Below, piece after piece: positions 1 to 6,654 of a stretch of 26,332 nucleotides of DNA (position 1 is the stretch's first letter; each line of letters opens with the position of its first letter). The notes beneath the pieces were generated by a model. The model made no database searches. It was not told the origin of the DNA and was given only the letters and a program-made list of their open reading frames with translations. The DNA is taken from positions 1-26,332 of the forward strand of contig JAEWPB010000129.1 in the NCBI GenBank assembly GCA_023399465.1. Direction: 5' to 3'. The stretch is from Pseudomonadota bacterium (GTDB lineage Bacteria > Pseudomonadota > Alphaproteobacteria > Rhizobiales > Rhizobiaceae). Position numbers and translations under genes: made by a program.

Positions 1-657
1 GCGGTAGAGTACGGTCAGGTCGCGGCCGATATGGATGTCGCGCTGGCAGTCGGAGCTCGAAGCCTTTCCGGCTGTCTCGGGCAGGATGCAGCGCACGACG
101 TAGTTCGCCTTGCCGGGCCGGGATGCTGTGAGCAGCACCTCGCCGGTATAGCCGGCGTCCTGGCGGAAGCGGTGCAGGGAAAGCCCGTGCGGGCCGGGTT
201 CGGGCGCGCCGCTGTAGAGATGCGAGTAGATGGGCTCGAGGCGGCCGGACATGTCCCGCGACATCGTGCTTTGCGACAGCTGCAGGAAGAGCAGCGACGG
301 CGCGACGCTGATGTCGTCGAACTGCAGGCGGCTGGAGGCGCTGTAGCCCGCCATTTCAGGCCAGGTCAGGTAGAGATCGACGCGCTCGGCCGGGCCGCTC
401 GCGCGCTGGCGGGCGAAACGAATGGCATTTGCGGGCAGAAGGGCAGTGTCCTGCCCGATGGTGATCGCGAAGTTCTCGGTGCTCTCGGTGTGGCCACCGA
501 GTGCGAGCAGGGCGCCGTAGCGGCTGCCGGCGAGGAAAATGGCAAGTGTGAGTATGGCCAGGAATGCGATGGCTGCGATTGCCCAGGCGAGGGAGCGGTT
601 CGAGAAGAGCGGTGAGTCCTGCGTGTGGGGCTGCGTCGCCCCTAAGCTTGTCGTCAT
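1..657 (-). CDS. Membrane-anchored protein of unknown function, C-terminus beyond window edge
   Basis: An open frame of 219 codons begins at the ATG at 655-657 and is still open at the left edge, so the C-terminus is missing. A purine-rich ribosome site (GGGGGAAGAG) lies directly before the start. Residues 1-22 are polar, and about 23-45 form one strongly hydrophobic span (AIAAIAFLAILTLAIF). The remaining 170 or so residues visible are soluble in character and, by topology, probably periplasmic. Two cysteines late in the visible part (in VVRCILPE and SSDCQRD) could form a disulfide, which would suit an exported domain. I do not recognise a catalytic motif and give no function. The frame has GC-rich third positions and is clearly coding, but it overlaps several antisense open frames that are shadows. 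Confidence 0.75.
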   Translation of the reverse strand, partial: MTTSLGATQPHTQDSPLFSNRSLAWAIAAIAFLAILTLAIFLAGSRYGALLALGGHTESTENFAITIGQDTALLPANAIRFARQRASGPAERVDLYLTWPEMAGYSASSRLQFDDISVAPSLLFLQLSQSTMSRDMSGRLEPIYSHLYSGAPEPGPHGLSLHRFRQDAGYTGEVLLTASRPGKANYVVRCILPETAGKASSSDCQRDIHIGRDLTVLYR

Positions 658-999
658 CTCTTCCCCCACACTTCCGTCTGATCGCTGTCCATGAAAGCCG
701 GTGCCCTGGAATCGTCTTCCAAGGGTCGGTGATCGTGGTTAATGAATACTGAAGAATGCGCGTCGGGGACGGAAATCCAGCAGCCTCGAGATACCCGGCG
801 GACCGGGGAGGTGGAGCCTCCTCTAAGACGCGGGCACTACGGCGGCGGTCCGGCTGTCCCACTTCAATACGGCAAAAAAATAGCCGGCCCGAAGTGACGG
901 GCCGGCTCGATTGGGGACTGCGGAAGCGATGCGGCGCTGGGGAGACTGCCGGCAGCGCTTCTGCCTGTACCTTTCAGTGATGGAAAAAGTCTCGCTGGA
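658..999. other. Intergenic region, 342 bp: promoter side of the left gene and terminator of the next
   Basis: No credible gene is seen here. The left part lies upstream of the gene starting at 657. It has a TTAACCAC sequence on the minus strand (735-742), one base from the CtrA half-site TTAACCAT, and a GANTC site near 708-713. A small GGAGG/CCTCC inverted repeat lies near 810-824. The right part holds the terminator at 874-907. Short open frames on both strands have no ribosome site and no family resemblance. Confidence 0.6.
874..907 (-). terminator. Rho-independent terminator of the BTLCP protease gene
   Basis: A perfect 9-bp stem (AGCCGGCCC with GGGCCGGCT) encloses an 8-nt loop. Read on the minus strand it is followed by a run of seven T. 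It lies about 95 bp past the stop codon at 1000, in the right orientation for the minus-strand gene. Confidence 0.9.
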
Positions 1000-1608
1000 T
1001 CAATTCGTTGAAGCGACGGCGGTGATCGCGCGGCCATCCTGCAGCTTTACCCAGCGGCCCGGATCGTAGGACGCCTGGCGCTTGAGGAAGGTGTATTCGG
1101 TATCATACCAAAGCATGATCCTGTTGCGCAGGTTATCCAGCACGAAGTCGCCGCGATCGGTGCGCACAGTCAGGACAGCGTGGCCTTCGCCGTTCGGCTG
1201 CAGCACGACTGTGATCAGCAGGTCAGCGGGCGAGAAACCGGCGGCGATCAGCTGGCGGCGCTTCTCCAGGACGAAATCCTCGCAGTCGCCAACCTGGTTC
1301 GGGTAGGCCCAGCGTTCTTCGACGCCGTAGATGTCGTAGTCGGTCATCGGCTCAATGGTGGAGTTTACCTCGTAGTTCACCGTGAGCATGGCCTTCCAGC
1401 GCGCTTCGGTCAGGACTGCAGGGCCCTTGTCGTCGACGGTCGGTACGCATTCGCTGCGGTTGAGCTTGCAGAATTCGTAGTGGCCGATCGGTGGATTGGT
1501 CTTGCCGGCTGTCTCGATGCTGGCGGGCATGGCGGCCGCAAAGCCGGACGCGATGCTGGCGATTGCGATCGCGAGAATGCCTTTCATCAGTGTCTTGCGC
1601 GGTGTCAT
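1000..1608 (-). CDS. Exported transglutaminase-like cysteine protease, BTLCP family (Peptidase_C93)
   Basis: The 202-residue protein matches the bacterial transglutaminase-like cysteine proteinase family, which includes LapG. Residues 1-26 form a signal peptide with a hydrophobic core (ILAIAIASIASGFAAA) ending in an Ala-rich cleavage site, so the enzyme is predicted to be periplasmic. The catalytic triad is visible as Cys109 (in GDCEDFVLEKR), His143 (in GHAVLTV) and Asp158 (in FVLDNL). Cys47 and Cys54 may form a disulfide. The ATG at 1608 follows a good ribosome site (GGGGAG, about 7 bases away). The gene is alone between a 488-bp upstream gap and a clear terminator, so it is probably monocistronic. 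LapG-type members cleave surface adhesins under c-di-GMP control. Here no LapD-like receptor or adhesin is in the window, so the substrate is unknown. The family call is secure; the biological role is inference. Confidence 0.9.
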   Translation of the reverse strand: MTPRKTLMKGILAIAIASIASGFAAAMPASIETAGKTNPPIGHYEFCKLNRSECVPTVDDKGPAVLTEARWKAMLTVNYEVNSTIEPMTDYDIYGVEERWAYPNQVGDCEDFVLEKRRQLIAAGFSPADLLITVVLQPNGEGHAVLTVRTDRGDFVLDNLRNRIMLWYDTEYTFLKRQASYDPGRWVKLQDGRAITAVASTN

Positions 1609-2096
1609 TGGTCGTCTCCCCGTGTTGGGAGGACAATGACAGGGCCGCTTTTATCGCCCGCAAAATTCCGCAGTAAAAATAAAGGCTTATTCGATTCGAA
1701 GGCGCGCAAAATTCAAATAAAAGATGATTCGAATTGAGTGCGTATTTGAGTTTGATTTGATTAGAATCGTAGCGAATTCCGGCGCGGAGCGAAGACGCCG
1801 GTGCGGCTAATGCTATGAATCCATTAGAGGAAATCGTGTCGGCTGGATCTGTTTACCGCTGCGCCCTGGTGGAGTGTTCCAGAGTGGCACAGTCCGCAAG
1901 CGGTCGCTCGGTGATCTCTGAAGCGCTCGCACCGGCCGATTTTATGGAAAAAATCCGGTCGTTCGGGCGATGAAAAAAAATCGCCGCGGGGATCATTTTT
2001 TTTCGGTTGGAGACGTTTTCCGCGACAAGGTGGCCGATTTCCTGCCCCTATGCGCGTGTCGAAACGGGACATGTGGGCACGCCTGGGGCGGTGCCT
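1609..2096. other. Intergenic region, 488 bp, AT-rich and without a credible gene
   Basis: This is the gap between the PilZ gene stop (2097) and the BTLCP gene start (1608), both on minus. It is clearly richer in A and T than its surroundings. 1670-1830 holds repeated GATTCGAA words and four GANTC sites (listed separately). 1930-2005 has several A and T runs and a small hairpin (GGCGAT/ATCGCC, 1966-1985), without the layout of a classic terminator. An 82-residue minus-strand frame at 1824-2072 has basic, low-complexity content and no ribosome site, and is not called. Confidence 0.6.
1693..1821. promoter_or_regulatory. Cluster of four GANTC (CcrM-type) sites with paired GATTCGAA words
   Basis: GANTC occurs at 1693, 1726, 1764 and 1817, about four times in 129 bp where chance would give about one in 256. 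Two identical GATTCGAA words start at 1693 and 1726, 33 bp apart, close to three helical turns. The block lies 85-213 bp upstream of the BTLCP gene start. CcrM methylation of GANTC is established in alphaproteobacteria; a regulatory role here is inference. Confidence 0.35.
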
Positions 2097-2708
2097 TCAG
2101 AGGAATTCCGTCAGGGCTTCCCGTGACTGGACGGACAGGAACTCAATAGCCACGCCTTCGAGGAAGTGACGGACGACCCGGCCTTTCATGCTGCCGAGGC
2201 GGACCGGCGTTCCGATTTCAGGCCGCATTTCGATGTCGACCGCGGCACCCGATACCGAAAGGTCCATGATACGGCACGGGAAGCGCCGTCCGTCGTCGAG
2301 GGTGATCTCGGCCCGGTTGTTGCGCGGCGTGAGGCGATCGTGACGTCGGTCTTCCGGAAGGCCGAGTTCGTGCTTGTTGGCGATCCAGGTGAGCTGGGCA
2401 GCCAGTTTCTCGCGTTTCCGGTCCGTCGCGGTGATGGCGAGGGTGAAGCCACCTTCGACGAAACGCGTGACTGTGCCCTCGATGCGGCCGAGATGATCGA
2501 TGTAGGCAATGACGCGCTCATGCATCAGCGGGCGTCCGTGGCAGGCGATATTCACGTCACCCGGCGACATGTCGATGACGACGCAGTCGAACTCCTCGTA
2601 GGTGGCCAGCATCAGTCGGCCACTCAGGTTCACGGCGACGCGCTGGAAGGTTCGTGCTTCCGGCCGTTGCGCTGATCCTGCAGTCTGACTTGGCTGATGG
2701 GAGAACAT
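2097..2708 (-). CDS. Tandem PilZ-domain protein, probable c-di-GMP receptor
   Basis: The 203-residue soluble protein has two PilZ modules. The first spans about residues 17-95, with an RxxxR motif (RTFQR, 19-23) but a shifted second motif (DMSPGD, with Gly one place early). The second spans about 120-200 and has both canonical elements, the arginine motif in RRHDRLTPR (121-129) and DLSVSG (149-154). The second module is therefore expected to bind c-di-GMP; binding by the first is doubtful. No output domain is attached, so it likely acts by contacting a partner protein, as tandem PilZ proteins that control swimming do in related rhizobia. The start is weakly supported by a ribosome site. A CtrA-type half-site lies 25 bp upstream. 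It is flanked by a BTLCP protease and a PAS_5 gene on the same strand, but with gaps that suggest separate transcripts. Confidence 0.88.
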   Translation of the reverse strand: MFSHQPSQTAGSAQRPEARTFQRVAVNLSGRLMLATYEEFDCVVIDMSPGDVNIACHGRPLMHERVIAYIDHLGRIEGTVTRFVEGGFTLAITATDRKREKLAAQLTWIANKHELGLPEDRRHDRLTPRNNRAEITLDDGRRFPCRIMDLSVSGAAVDIEMRPEIGTPVRLGSMKGRVVRHFLEGVAIEFLSVQSREALTEFL

Positions 2709-2732
2709 GGCGCCGCTATTAGATCTTGAACT

Positions 2733-2740
2733 ATGGTTAA
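2733..2740 (-). promoter_or_regulatory. CtrA-type half-site (TTAACCAT) upstream of the PilZ gene
   Basis: On the minus strand the sequence reads exactly TTAACCAT, a known CtrA half-site, ending 25 bp before the PilZ start codon. A second TTAACC-like word, GTTAACC, lies at 2757-2763. Spacing does not match the full TTAA-N7-TTAA form, so binding is a suggestion only. Confidence 0.35.
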
Positions 2741-2806
2741 ATGATTACCAGCAAGCGGTTAACATTGTGTTGTGGCGAGCCGGGCGCCGGACGTGGCGTT
2801 CGTCTT

Positions 2807-3433
2807 TCAGGTCGGCCTGCGGCCGCCGTCAAGGATCTTCAGCAGGAAGGGTCTTGCGCGCCGGGTGCCCTGGTTTGTCGAGGAAACGCCGACGACCACG
2901 GTGGATGCTTGCGCGTTCTCCGGTTCGCAAGATGAGGCGATCGCAGTCGGCCTGCCCTGGAGCAGGGATCCGGCCAGCGAGGCGAGAGGATCATTGCCAA
3001 GCCACTGGCCGGCAGGGTGTACGCATAGCGTTCCGAGGATGCGGTCAGAGCCCGGTCCGCCCGAGCGCATCGGCAAGACCGTGACCTCGACGGTGACCGC
3101 CTGGCCTGATCTGGTCCTGCCGGTCACTTCGGCGGCGGCGGGCGCTTCGCGCAGCATGACTTCAGCCAGTTCCTGCTGGATGGCGTCGCGAGCGGATGCT
3201 GTCCACAGGTCGGCGAGGCGTGTGCCACGCAGTTCCCGCCCGAAAGCGGCGCAGATCCGCGTGCCGGCCAGGCGAAAGCGGGTGACGCCATCCGCGCCGT
3301 GTTCCAGAATGAACACGTCGGGCAGGATCGCGCGGATGGCCCCCGGATCGACGTCGCGGCGCATCGGTGCGGCGTTGAGGCCGCGGATGCGCTGCCAGTG
3401 TTGCCAGATCTCGGTACTGCTTCGGGTTGGCAT
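2807..3433 (-). CDS. PAS_5 family protein
   Basis: The product from the ATG at 3433 is 208 residues and matches the alphaproteobacterial PAS_5 family. Residues about 8-140 contain the typical pattern: an initial WQHWQRIRG helix, RRDVDPGAIRAILPDVFILE, a hydrophobic sensor strand (RFRLAGTRICAAFGRELRG) and a beta-rich second half. The C-terminal 60 residues are less conserved and probably flexible. There is no kinase, GGDEF or helix-turn-helix domain, so it is a stand-alone sensor-like module of unknown ligand. The frame stays open to 3643 but the added residues are Arg-rich and unlike the family, so 3433 was chosen; its ribosome site (AGG, 9 bases upstream) is weak. It precedes the PilZ gene by 98 bp on the same strand, so co-transcription is possible but not shown. 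Confidence 0.8.
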   Translation of the reverse strand: MPTRSSTEIWQHWQRIRGLNAAPMRRDVDPGAIRAILPDVFILEHGADGVTRFRLAGTRICAAFGRELRGTRLADLWTASARDAIQQELAEVMLREAPAAAEVTGRTRSGQAVTVEVTVLPMRSGGPGSDRILGTLCVHPAGQWLGNDPLASLAGSLLQGRPTAIASSCEPENAQASTVVVGVSSTNQGTRRARPFLLKILDGGRRPT

Positions 3434-3569
3434 GCGATACCTGTTGTTTCGACGTGATACACCAGCGGCGCGGCGGCGCGCTGTTTTCCTCGAAGGAGCG
3501 AAATCCATGCCAGCCCGGGAAATTAAGGTTATTGATTGGTTTCCGTTGCGGCGGTGCGCGCTCTGTGGC

Positions 3570-3685
3570 AAGACATCCTCACACTTCACCGGAGGCCGAG
3601 GTCTCCGCAGCACCAATTCCCATCGGGCATCGGGGATACCCAATTCGCCCGTCAGCCGTTCGGTTTTGCCGGACGGCTTTTTTTT
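3570..3685 (+). ncRNA. Candidate small RNA, three stem-loops ending in a terminator
   Basis: The plus strand has three consecutive stem-loops. The first is CGGAG/CTCCG at 3590-3607. The second is GGGC/GCCC at 3625-3650, with an inner GGG/CCC pair. The third is a 9-bp terminator stem at 3655-3677 followed by eight T. No plus-strand gene lies upstream to need this terminator, since the gene to the left is on minus. That makes an independent short transcript the simplest reading. The 5' end is a guess, because no convincing promoter was found. I could not match it to SRP RNA, 6S RNA, tmRNA or a riboswitch that I know. Confidence 0.35.
3655..3685 (+). terminator. Strong rho-independent terminator with no upstream plus-strand gene
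   Basis: GCCGTTCGG pairs with CCGGACGGC (one G-T wobble) around a TTTTG loop, followed directly by eight T at 3678-3685. It reads only on plus; the minus-strand reading has no T run. Confidence 0.88.
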
Positions 3686-3740
3686 CTTGTCCCGGTCCTA
3701 TATTGCTGCGACCTGAATGGAACGACGAGGTGCAAGCGTG

Positions 3741-4469
3741 ATGGATGACAATTACCGACCGACGGAGCCTTCCTACCGCGATGCGCTGCCGCGACCCAAT
3801 CCGCCGGCCTTCAACCTCCCGACAAGCTTGCTGGTTTCACTCCTGCTGATCTGGGGGATCTATGGGATCGAGAATTTCCTGTTGCCGGAATGGCTGCGGG
3901 AACAGGTGTTCCTGACCTTCGCCTTCATTCCCATTCGCTACGCCTATCCGCTTGCCGAGCAGGGGTTCGAATGGCTGTGGTCGCCGGTGACCTATTCGCT
4001 GCTGCATGGCGGCTTCGAGCATATCGCGTTCAACAGTCTGTGGCTCGCCGCCTTTGGGGCGCCGGTGGTCCGCCGGATCGGCACCGCCCGTTTCGTCTTG
4101 CTGTGGGTGCTCTCCGCAGCCGCTTCGGCAGGACTGTACCTCTGCTTCCACTGGGGTGAGGCGAGCCTGATGATCGGAGCGTCGGGCGTCATTTCGGCGC
4201 TGATGGGGGCCGCTTGCCGCTTTGCCTTTCCGGCGCACGGCTACAGCAACCGGGCGCATGCGCATCTCAATCCGAGATTGTCCATCCTAGGCGCATTTTC
4301 GAGCCGCATGGTCGTCGTCTTCACCGTTTTCTGGCTGTTCGGCAATCTGCTGGTGGTCTTCGGCATACCGCTGCTGAATGCAGGCGAGGGCGGAATAGCA
4401 TGGGAAGCGCATATCGGCGGCTTCCTGTTCGGTTTTCTGCTGTTCGGCCTGTTCGACCCGCGGGACTGA
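3741..4469 (+). CDS. Rhomboid family intramembrane serine protease
   Basis: The 242-residue polytopic membrane protein carries the rhomboid signature. The catalytic serine is Ser148 in GASG and the catalytic histidine is His224 in AHIGG. His89, His94 and Asn98 (HGGFEHIAFNSLW) form the conserved oxyanion-side segment in an early helix. Six or so hydrophobic segments are visible, at about residues 28-47, 80-105, 115-136, 142-163, 190-212 and 220-237. Rhomboids cleave membrane-anchored substrates within the bilayer; the substrate here is unknown. The ATG at 3741 was preferred over the one at 3717 because GAGGTG sits 8 bases before it. The gene follows the candidate sRNA terminator and is followed, after 146 bp, by a CBS-domain gene on the same strand. 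Stable operon membership is not shown. Confidence 0.93.
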   Translation: MDDNYRPTEPSYRDALPRPNPPAFNLPTSLLVSLLLIWGIYGIENFLLPEWLREQVFLTFAFIPIRYAYPLAEQGFEWLWSPVTYSLLHGGFEHIAFNSLWLAAFGAPVVRRIGTARFVLLWVLSAAASAGLYLCFHWGEASLMIGASGVISALMGAACRFAFPAHGYSNRAHAHLNPRLSILGAFSSRMVVVFTVFWLFGNLLVVFGIPLLNAGEGGIAWEAHIGGFLFGFLLFGLFDPRD

Positions 4470-4615
4470 TCTCTGCGTGGACTTGTTCCCGCCCACCAAG
4501 AAGGTTGCAATCCGGGCGCTTGAGAGGCACCATTGCTTTCCGGCGGCGATCATATGGGAGCTTGGGGCTGGTCGCTTACCCGGGGAAAGCATGTCGCTTG
4601 GAACGGGAGAACTGC

Positions 4616-5050
4616 ATGTCTATTCCTATCAGATCGATTCTCGACCAGAAGGGCCGCGATGTTGTAACCGTGGGCCCAGAGACGACCCTCCAGGAAGCCG
4701 CGACCATCCTCAACGAGAACCGGATCGGTGCCGTCGTGGTTGTCGGTATGGAAGGGCGGATAGTCGGTATTTTCACGGAACGCGATGTTGTATCCGCCAT
4801 TGCCAGAAAGGGTGTTGCGAGCCTGGACCAGACGGTCTCGTCGCTGATGACGTCGTCTGTCTTCCGCTGCCGAGAAGACGCCACCGTCAACGAATTGATG
4901 GGCGTGATGACCGAGCGGCGCTTCCGCCATGTTCCCGTCGAGCGCGATGGCAAGCTCGTCGGCATCATCTCGATCGGTGACGTGGTGAAGCAGCGTATCC
5001 GTGAGGTGGAACTGGAGACGGAACAGATCATCGCCTATATCGCCGGCTGA
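4616..5050 (+). CDS. Two-CBS-domain protein
   Basis: The 144-residue protein consists almost wholly of a CBS pair, about residues 6-65 and 75-131. Each module ends in the usual pattern (GRIVGIFTERDVV and GKLVGIISIGDVV). Such CBS pairs bind adenosyl nucleotides (AMP, ATP, SAM or NADH in different members). With no enzyme or channel domain attached, the protein is presumably a small ligand-sensing regulator of an unknown partner. The ATG at 4616 has a GGGAG ribosome site 6 bases upstream. The same frame is open further upstream, but the extra residues are Arg-rich and do not fit the family. It converges on the patatin gene, with a strong hairpin between them. Confidence 0.9.
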   Translation: MSIPIRSILDQKGRDVVTVGPETTLQEAATILNENRIGAVVVVGMEGRIVGIFTERDVVSAIARKGVASLDQTVSSLMTSSVFRCREDATVNELMGVMTERRFRHVPVERDGKLVGIISIGDVVKQRIREVELETEQIIAYIAG

Positions 5051-5073
5051 TCCGGCGTTGGCCTTGACACCGA

Positions 5074-5095
5074 AAGGCCGGATGCTTCCGGCCTT
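5074..5095. terminator. Perfect hairpin between the convergent CBS and patatin genes
   Basis: AAGGCCGGA and TCCGGCCTT form a perfect 9-bp stem with a 4-nt loop, midway between the stops at 5050 and 5105. There is no T run on either strand, so it may act as a bidirectional transcript end rather than a classic terminator. Confidence 0.5.
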
Positions 5096-5104
5096 CGAAC
5101 GTGC

Positions 5105-6061
5105 TCAGCGCGTGAGGAACTCCTGCAGCCGGGTCAGTTCGGCCACTTTCGACTTCGCTTCGTCATAACCGCGGTCGATCGCTTCGCCGGCACGATGGAA
5201 TTCGGACAGGCCGATGTCGCTGAGGCGCGGCTGCAGGGCCAGATCCGGCGGGTCGCCGGCGAGGCGGGCGCGCGAGATGCGATCCTGGATGATGTTGAAG
5301 GCTTGTACCATTACCCCCGGGAGCCCGAGTCGCGGCACCTTCTCTTCTCCCGTTCCTGAGGGGTCGGCGGTGCTGGCATCATGCTTGACGACCGCCGAGC
5401 GGCCGTAGAGATCGTAGTTCAGATTGACCGCGACGACCATCTGCTGCTCGTAGGCGCGGCAGACCGAGACCGGCACCGGATTGACGAGGGCTCCGTCGAC
5501 CAGAATGCGGCGATTGCTGACGACCGGTTCGAAGATGCCCGGCAGGGCGTAGGACGCACGTAGCGCGGTGATCAGCGAGCCGCTGGTGACCCAGACTTCA
5601 TGGCCCGTGTTGACCTCGGTAGCGACGGAAACGAACGTGCGGTCGAGGTCCTCGATCATCATGCCTTCGAGGTGTTCCTGCATCCGCTTGGTCAGGCGCA
5701 TGCCCCCGAACAGTCCGCCGCCGCCGATCGTGAGATCGAGAAGGCCGGCGATGCGGCGCATCGTCAGGGAGCGGGCAAAGGCCTCGAGTTCATCGAGCTT
5801 GCCGGCGAGGTAGCAGCCGCCGACCAGGGCGCCGATCGACGTGCCGGCCACCATGCCGACTTCGATGCCGGCTTCATCGAGCGCACGCAGCACACCGATA
5901 TGGGCCCAGCCGCGTGCGGCACCGCCGCCAAGTGCAAGCGCAACCTTCGGCTTCGGCGGTACGGGCGTGGTAACTTGTGTGTTGGTGGATTGCGGGGGAG
6001 GCAGGGCCGGGTCAGGCGACGCCGGCGCGACAGTGTTACGGTACATACCCCAGTTCAGCAT
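5105..6061 (-). CDS. Patatin-like phospholipase family protein (RssA-like)
   Basis: The 318-residue protein has a complete patatin core. The glycine-rich oxyanion loop is GGGAARG (45-51), the nucleophile is Ser75 in GTSIG, and the second member of the catalytic dyad is Asp189 in DGALVNPVP. The family hydrolyses acyl esters of lipids; the physiological substrate of RssA-type members is not well defined. The first 38 residues are Pro/Thr/Ser-rich and likely disordered, without a signal peptide, so it is probably cytosolic or peripheral. The ATG at 6061 has an AGGA ribosome site about 8 bases upstream; an in-frame ATG at 6046 is an alternative. It lies 105 bp downstream of hisI on the same strand and could be the last gene of the folE-hisI transcript, although a small CGGGA/TCCCG hairpin near 6136-6151 lies between them. 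Confidence 0.92.
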   Translation of the reverse strand: MLNWGMYRNTVAPASPDPALPPPQSTNTQVTTPVPPKPKVALALGGGAARGWAHIGVLRALDEAGIEVGMVAGTSIGALVGGCYLAGKLDELEAFARSLTMRRIAGLLDLTIGGGGLFGGMRLTKRMQEHLEGMMIEDLDRTFVSVATEVNTGHEVWVTSGSLITALRASYALPGIFEPVVSNRRILVDGALVNPVPVSVCRAYEQQMVVAVNLNYDLYGRSAVVKHDASTADPSGTGEEKVPRLGLPGVMVQAFNIIQDRISRARLAGDPPDLALQPRLSDIGLSEFHRAGEAIDRGYDEAKSKVAELTRLQEFLTR

Positions 6062-6166
6062 CTTGCGATCCTTTCAGCCGAACAATTCCTGCCGCCAGAT
6101 AAGCGTTTCTGTGGTTTCCAATTCGTTTAATACAACGGGAATCGTCCCGCTTTGGTTCACAACTTG

Positions 6167-6628
6167 TTACGCCTTGTCAGCTCCGCCGTAGACCGCGTGG
6201 GGATCGAAGTGCTGGTGACTGTCGACGATCGTCACGGTGGGCGAATCGCTGCCCATCTCGACGGTCCGGTAGAAGCAGGAGCGGCGGCCGGTGTGGCAGG
6301 TGGCGTCATGACCGGCGACCGAAACCTTCAGCCAGATGGCGTCCTGATCGCAGTCGGTGCGGATCTCCCTGACGGTCTGGAGGTTGCCCGACGTCTCGCC
6401 CTTCTTCCAGATCTTGTTGCGCGACCGGCTGAAGTAATGGGCAATGCCGGTCTCGAGGGTCAGTGCCAGAGCCTCGGCGTTCATGTGCGCCACCATCAGC
6501 AGTTCATTGTCGGCGGCATCGCTGACGACAGCGGTAATCAGCCCCTTGTCGTCGAACTTCGGAGTGAAATCCGGCCCGCCCTCGAGCGCAGACTTGTCGC
6601 CCGAGGGCGCCTTGAATGTCGGTGCCAT
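6167..6628 (-). CDS. hisI: Phosphoribosyl-AMP cyclohydrolase
   Basis: HisI opens the purine ring of phosphoribosyl-AMP in the third step of histidine biosynthesis. The 153-residue protein is the single-domain form, without the HisE pyrophosphohydrolase. The zinc ligands Cys93, Cys111 and Cys118 are visible in TDCDQDA and CHTGRRSCFYR, and Asp92/94/96 form the magnesium site. The N-terminal 20 or so residues are a variable extension. The ATG at 6628 has GGAG about 8 bases upstream. It starts 26 bp after the folE stop on the same strand, so the two are very likely co-transcribed. Both enzymes attack a purine ring, of an adenine and a guanine nucleotide respectively. Confidence 0.96.
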   Translation of the reverse strand: MAPTFKAPSGDKSALEGGPDFTPKFDDKGLITAVVSDAADNELLMVAHMNAEALALTLETGIAHYFSRSRNKIWKKGETSGNLQTVREIRTDCDQDAIWLKVSVAGHDATCHTGRRSCFYRTVEMGSDSPTVTIVDSHQHFDPHAVYGGADKA

Positions 6629-6654
6629 GCAATCTGCTCCGCGCCGGCCGACCA

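Larger units (their letters stand above)
3434..3740. other. Intergenic region, 307 bp, between divergent PAS_5 and rhomboid genes
   Basis: The left half should hold the PAS_5 promoter on minus, though no clear -35/-10 pair is seen. The right half holds a plus-strand hairpin series ending in a strong terminator, listed as a candidate small RNA. A plus-strand ATG at 3508 has a fair ribosome site (AAGGAG, about 8 bases away), but its 70-codon frame reads straight through the terminator, so it is not called as a gene. A CTATAT-like -10 lies near 3698, ahead of the rhomboid gene, without a good -35. Confidence 0.6.

Noticed and set aside
1966..1985. GGCGAT/ATCGCC hairpin near T and A runs, as a terminator for the PilZ gene
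   Set aside because: The T run is in the loop or too far from the stem, so it lacks the layout of a rho-independent terminator.
1824..2072. 82-codon minus-strand frame in the protease/PilZ gap
   Set aside because: Lys/Arg-rich, runs through A and T tracts, no ribosome site and no known family.
3508..3716. 70-codon plus-strand frame with a fair ribosome site
   Set aside because: It reads through the strong terminator at 3655-3685 and its residues look random. A short leader peptide cannot be excluded, but I do not call it.
3963..3975. GGTTCGAAT-like word, as in a tRNA T-loop
   Set aside because: It lies within the rhomboid gene and no cloverleaf surrounds it. No tRNA was found in the window.
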